Positions 5,035 through 7,732 of a DNA stretch of 7,732 nt are shown here, piece after piece. The translations under genes were made by a program, and so were the position numbers. The first letter of the stretch is position 1. Each line of letters begins with the position of its first letter. The stretch comes from JBFMGS01 sp040752635 (GTDB lineage: Bacteria > Bacillota > SHA-98 > UBA4971): assembly GCA_040752635.1 (NCBI GenBank), contig JBFMGS010000084.1, positions 1 through 7,732 on the forward strand. The letters run 5' to 3'. The notes under the pieces were generated by a model. The model did no database searches and was not told the origin of the DNA. It worked only from the letters and a program-made list of their open reading frames with translations.

Positions 5035-6769
5035 CACCGTCCTTGCGTAGCGGAACACGGACCCTCATTGTCGTCCCCTGCCCTGGAGCCGAATGTATCT
5101 CCAGGCTGCCTCCCATCTCTTCGGCTCGCTCGCGCATGATACCGAGGCCGAACCCTTCCCCCTCCCGCGCGGCGGCGCCGACACCGACGTCGACGCCGAC
5201 GGGTCGGACGGGGTCAAAGCCCCGGCCGTCATCTTCCACCGTAACCTCAACCTCCCCCGGGAGCATGGCAAAGCGTACCCGCACCTGGCGAGCCTCGGCG
5301 TGCTTTCTGACATTGGCCATGGCCTCCTGGATGATGCGCATAAGCTGCATTTCTGCAGGTTGCTCGAGCACGCCGTCCCTGATCTCGTCGGGGACGTCAA
5401 GCTCCGTGCGGATCCCGTAGTTTCGCTCAAACCGCCGCAGGAATTGCTCGAGGGCAGGCACGAACTCCCACCCGGGCGATGTCACCCCTCTCATAGTCCT
5501 GATATACTCCCGGACCTCGCCGTACGCGTCCTGAGCCACGGCGGCCAGGCCCTCGAGGTAGCTATCCGCCACCGCCGTCTGGCCCCTCGAAAGTTGCTCG
5601 CGGGCGGCCTGGGCCTGGACGTTCAGGTAGCCCAGCACCTGGCCGATGTTATCGTGCAGATCTCGGGCCAGGCGCTCACGTTCCTCCATCGTGGCGAGCG
5701 TCCGCTGCTGCTGGACGAGTTGAGCTTGCGTGCGCTTGCGCTCGGTGATGTCGTGGATGACCACGAGTCTGCCGAGGAGGCCCCGCCGCGAGCCGAGCAG
5801 GGGCGAGAAGTGGAATTCATACGACAGGTCCTCACCGTTCGCGTCCAATACAAGCTCGCCACTCCCCCGTGCCATATCACGGGAGCCTTCGACTATGCTG
5901 GGCCACGGGCTCAGCACCTCCGCCACCTGCCGTCCGATGGCCTGGCTCACTCGCCAGCCGGTCATCCTCTGAGCTGCCGGGTTCATGTCCACAACGCGGT
6001 CCTGTAAATCAACCACGATGACGCCGCTGCCCATTCCCTCCACGACCGTGGCCCATGCCACGGGCACAATGTCGAGCAAACGGTAGCGGAGAACGCCCCA
6101 CACCACGGCCAGGCCAGAGATGGTGAACGCGATGGGAGTGATGTCAAGCCGAGGAACCGGGCTCGAGCCGGAAATGTACAGAACGTTCGAGATCCACGGA
6201 GCCAGGATTCCCACCACAAAAACGGCGGCTTGTCCTTTGTAAAGATGCGCGCGTCCCAGCAAGGAACGGGCGATCATGATCGTACCGATGAACAGAAGGA
6301 CGTATGAATAGGCCGTATGGACCCAAAACCACGGGCCATACGTCTTGGTGATAACCGAAAAGGGGCCGCTCGTATCCAGCTTGATGTTGTAGCGCATGAG
6401 CCCGTGGAAGCTGTTCGTCCAGATCATAAGTACTGTCACCGTAGGGATGACCAGGAGCAGCCCCACATTGCGCCGTGTGAGCCATTCCCCTCGCCCGGAA
6501 AACTCGAGCGCCACAGCGATCCACGTCACAGGGACGGCGACGATGCCGACATACTCGACGTTTGTCCAGAAAGTCTTCCCGGCAAGGTCGACGCTGCACA
6601 TCTCCAGGGCGTTGCCGATGGACCATTCAACCATGGCAAGCATGAAGAGAGCCAGCGGCATAGCCCCGGGCACGCTGCGGCGGCGTCTCCACGCAACGAG
6701 CGCAACTGGAAGCGATATGATACCGCTAACAATGAACGGCAAGGCATACGGCGTATAATACCAGCGCAT
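5009..6769 (-). CDS. Membrane sensor histidine kinase, 7TM-PAS-HisKA_3-HATPase
   Basis: This is a 586-residue membrane kinase that should phosphorylate the regulator encoded next to it. Residues 1-235 hold about seven hydrophobic segments of the HisKA_7TM type (TPYALPFIVSGIISLPVALV near the start; VLRYRLLDIVPVA at the boundary). A PAS domain follows (about 238-345; GVIVVDLQDRVVDMNPAAQRM, then VVIHDITERKR) and then a short coiled coil. The NarX/DegS-type phosphoacceptor helix contains His372 in RLARDLHDNIGQVLG. The ATPase domain has the N-box QEAMANVRKHA (Asn486), DDGRGF (513-518) and GFGLGIMRERA (539-549). Such sensors commonly detect signals at the membrane or through PAS ligands; the signal here cannot be told. 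The start MRWYYTPYALPF fits the family, and GGGGGAGGG lies just upstream, though slightly close. An upstream ATG at 6886 would add 39 residues unlike the family. Confidence 0.92.
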   Translation of the reverse strand: MRWYYTPYALPFIVSGIISLPVALVAWRRRRSVPGAMPLALFMLAMVEWSIGNALEMCSVDLAGKTFWTNVEYVGIVAVPVTWIAVALEFSGRGEWLTRRNVGLLLVIPTVTVLMIWTNSFHGLMRYNIKLDTSGPFSVITKTYGPWFWVHTAYSYVLLFIGTIMIARSLLGRAHLYKGQAAVFVVGILAPWISNVLYISGSSPVPRLDITPIAFTISGLAVVWGVLRYRLLDIVPVAWATVVEGMGSGVIVVDLQDRVVDMNPAAQRMTGWRVSQAIGRQVAEVLSPWPSIVEGSRDMARGSGELVLDANGEDLSYEFHFSPLLGSRRGLLGRLVVIHDITERKRTQAQLVQQQRTLATMEERERLARDLHDNIGQVLGYLNVQAQAAREQLSRGQTAVADSYLEGLAAVAQDAYGEVREYIRTMRGVTSPGWEFVPALEQFLRRFERNYGIRTELDVPDEIRDGVLEQPAEMQLMRIIQEAMANVRKHAEARQVRVRFAMLPGEVEVTVEDDGRGFDPVRPVGVDVGVGAAAREGEGFGLGIMRERAEEMGGSLEIHSAPGQGTTMRVRVPLRKDGDANEGSIG

Positions 6770-7004
6770 TACCCTCCCCCAGGCCTTACGGTAGCATGAT
6801 CCTTTTGAACGCCGGATGTCGCGAGGCGTCACGCCCGTTCCGCTAAATTGGAGGTTTCGGTAAAGACATAAGAAATCCTGCATCACCCTAATATGGAGCT
6901 GGACGTGGGGAGTCCCGTCCTGGCTCTATGTGCCGGGCAGACTGATGAGAGAGCACCGCTCCTGGCCAGGCGAGGCCGCGCATCCTTGGAGGGGCGCCAG
7001 GACC
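6770..7004. other. Intergenic region upstream of the kinase gene
   Basis: This 235-base gap lies between the toxin-like gene and the kinase, all on the minus strand. GGACG (6900-6904) and CGTCC (6915-6919) form a weak hairpin. I see no clear -35/-10 pair and no remnant of the missing toxin C-terminus in any frame. Confidence 0.5.
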
Positions 7005-7325
7005 TCACAGAACTGCATAGTGGTGCGCAGGAAAGAGACTTACTCCATTTCTTGGCAGGGGTGTGGGCTCGGTGTCAAGCAGACCAGGAAGAAGCGAAGA
7101 CTCGTCGAGAGGAAGAATGTAGAGGGTCTTCAAGGCGTTCCTAAAGCGTTCTTCCTTCGCAGGCGCCTCCCTGTGTCGAAGGCTCTTGAGGACCTCGTAC
7201 ATTGTGACTATCGTAACGGCAACTCTGCCGTCGCCTGCCCTGAGAACCTCGGCCATTTCTGAGACCACCCGGGGGTTGCCCCGCAGGAACTCAGAAAGTA
7301 CATCTGTATCAAGGCAGATCCTCAC
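7005..7325 (-). pseudogene. Truncated PIN-domain toxin (VapC-like)
   Basis: Intact VapC toxins are Mg-dependent RNases of about 130 residues with four acidic catalytic residues. The N-terminal part here is typical: MRICLDTDVLSEFLRG (Asp6, Asp8), VTMYEVLKSL (Glu44) and LYILPLDES. After about residue 80 the similarity fades (PTPLPRN, where the family has a G-x-P-x-x-x-D-x-x-IAA motif). The frame ends at 106 residues without the third Asp, the TxN motif or the final strand. No other frame restores them. The product is probably inactive as an RNase. The start codon is GTG (7323-7325), overlapping the TGA of the upstream antitoxin-like gene by 4 nt. Loss of the C-terminus is consistent with decay of the toxin in an addiction pair, or with a recent rearrangement at its 3' end. 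Confidence 0.7.
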
Positions 7326-7717
7326 GCCTCGCTGCTCCTTCCGTAAAGGAGTTTGGGCCGTTCCGCCACTATCTTCGCAATGGCTTCCACGTCGTCATCG
7401 TTGAGCATCCCCGCGAATTCAACCAGGCGGGACTGGTCCTTCTTAATGGGCTCCAAAAAGGTGATCGCCACCAGGTACTCCTTGTCCACAGGAATCGGCT
7501 GTTGGAGAAGATACTCACGAGCTTTGGTCTGGTCAGGATAGAACTTCTGTACCAACTCCAGGTGTTCCTCGATCAAGTTAAGGCTCTTTTGCAGCAACCT
7601 GGCCCGCGTAATCAATGAACGTCTTTTCTCCCGCACGATGTACTTGGCGCATGACAGCATCAATGGTCTTACGCCACCTGCGGTAAAGCTCACAAAACTG
7701 ACTATACTGGTAACCAT
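7322..7717 (-). CDS. Antitoxin-like protein paired with the PIN gene
   Basis: This is a 131-residue protein, possibly longer, because the frame stays open to the end of the window. Residues 30-75 are basic and helical (IVREKRRSLITRARLLQ, then LIEEHLELVQKFYPDQTKA). The C-terminus (LVEFAGMLNDDDVEAIAKI, then VAERPKLL) resembles the toxin-wrapping tail of VapB-type antitoxins, which often have an F-x-G-x-L segment followed by acidic helices. The first 25 residues (MVTSIVSFVSFTAGGVRPLM) look unlike an antitoxin, and the true start may be further in (MLSCAKYIV) or outside the window. The GTGA overlap with the PIN gene and the order antitoxin then toxin support a TA pair. I do not recognise a DNA-binding fold with certainty. 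Confidence 0.65.
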   Translation of the reverse strand: MVTSIVSFVSFTAGGVRPLMLSCAKYIVREKRRSLITRARLLQKSLNLIEEHLELVQKFYPDQTKAREYLLQQPIPVDKEYLVAITFLEPIKKDQSRLVEFAGMLNDDDVEAIAKIVAERPKLLYGRSSEA

Positions 7718-7732
7718 CGGGGTGTTGACCCT

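Noticed and set aside
5093..6007. Long plus-strand open frame of about 304 codons
   Set aside because: It lies antisense to the histidine kinase, whose frame has full domain content. The open frame is a GC-rich shadow.
6893..7262. Plus-strand frames in the toxin region
   Set aside because: They are antisense to the PIN gene or in the adjacent spacer, without domain similarity.

Overview
The window is about 55% GC with good purine-rich Shine-Dalgarno sites. It encodes a bacterial two-component system, a c-di-GMP-type signalling protein, a toxin-antitoxin remnant and several decayed genes. The strong GGAGG sites, the HisKA_7TM-type kinase and the small-protein families recall Bacillota (Clostridia or Limnochordia-like) or Chloroflexota. 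This is an inference, and no gene in the window fixes the taxon.

Layout. (1) 1-700 holds a broken polysaccharide deacetylase (+). Its start motif and its C-terminal half lie in different frames, and the catalytic-Asp segment is missing. (2) 701-1346 is mostly non-coding, with inverted repeats and a possible transposase scrap on the minus strand. (3) 1347-2605 is a two-gene operon (+). An unrecognised 122-residue protein is coupled by a 1-nt overlap to a protein with two CBS domains and a GGDEF-type domain. (4) 2780-3087 is a decayed small membrane-protein gene with an in-frame TAG. (5) 3088-3537 holds two 131-bp direct copies of a MITE-like element. Between them, 3247-3362 folds on paper into a multi-branched structure with two hairpins and a long closing stem. 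(6) 3550-4014 (-) encodes a small secreted protein. (7) 4015-4359 is a non-coding gap carrying REP-like palindromes. (8) 4360-6769 (-) is a two-component operon: a 7TM-PAS-HisKA_3 histidine kinase followed, with a 26-nt overlap, by a NarL/LuxR-type response regulator. (9) 7005-7717 (-) is a VapBC-like pair with a 4-nt overlap, in which the PIN toxin lacks its C-terminal catalytic part.

How it fits together. The functional core is signalling: a membrane sensor kinase with its DNA-binding regulator, and separately a CBS-controlled GGDEF-like protein with a coupled partner. Around these the region looks like a genome plasticity zone, with three damaged genes, duplicated mobile elements, palindromes and structured intergenic DNA. 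The most unusual signal is the structured block between the two MITE-like copies, together with the compensatory base change in the ends of those copies. I did not find a complete, clearly new defence or metabolic system.
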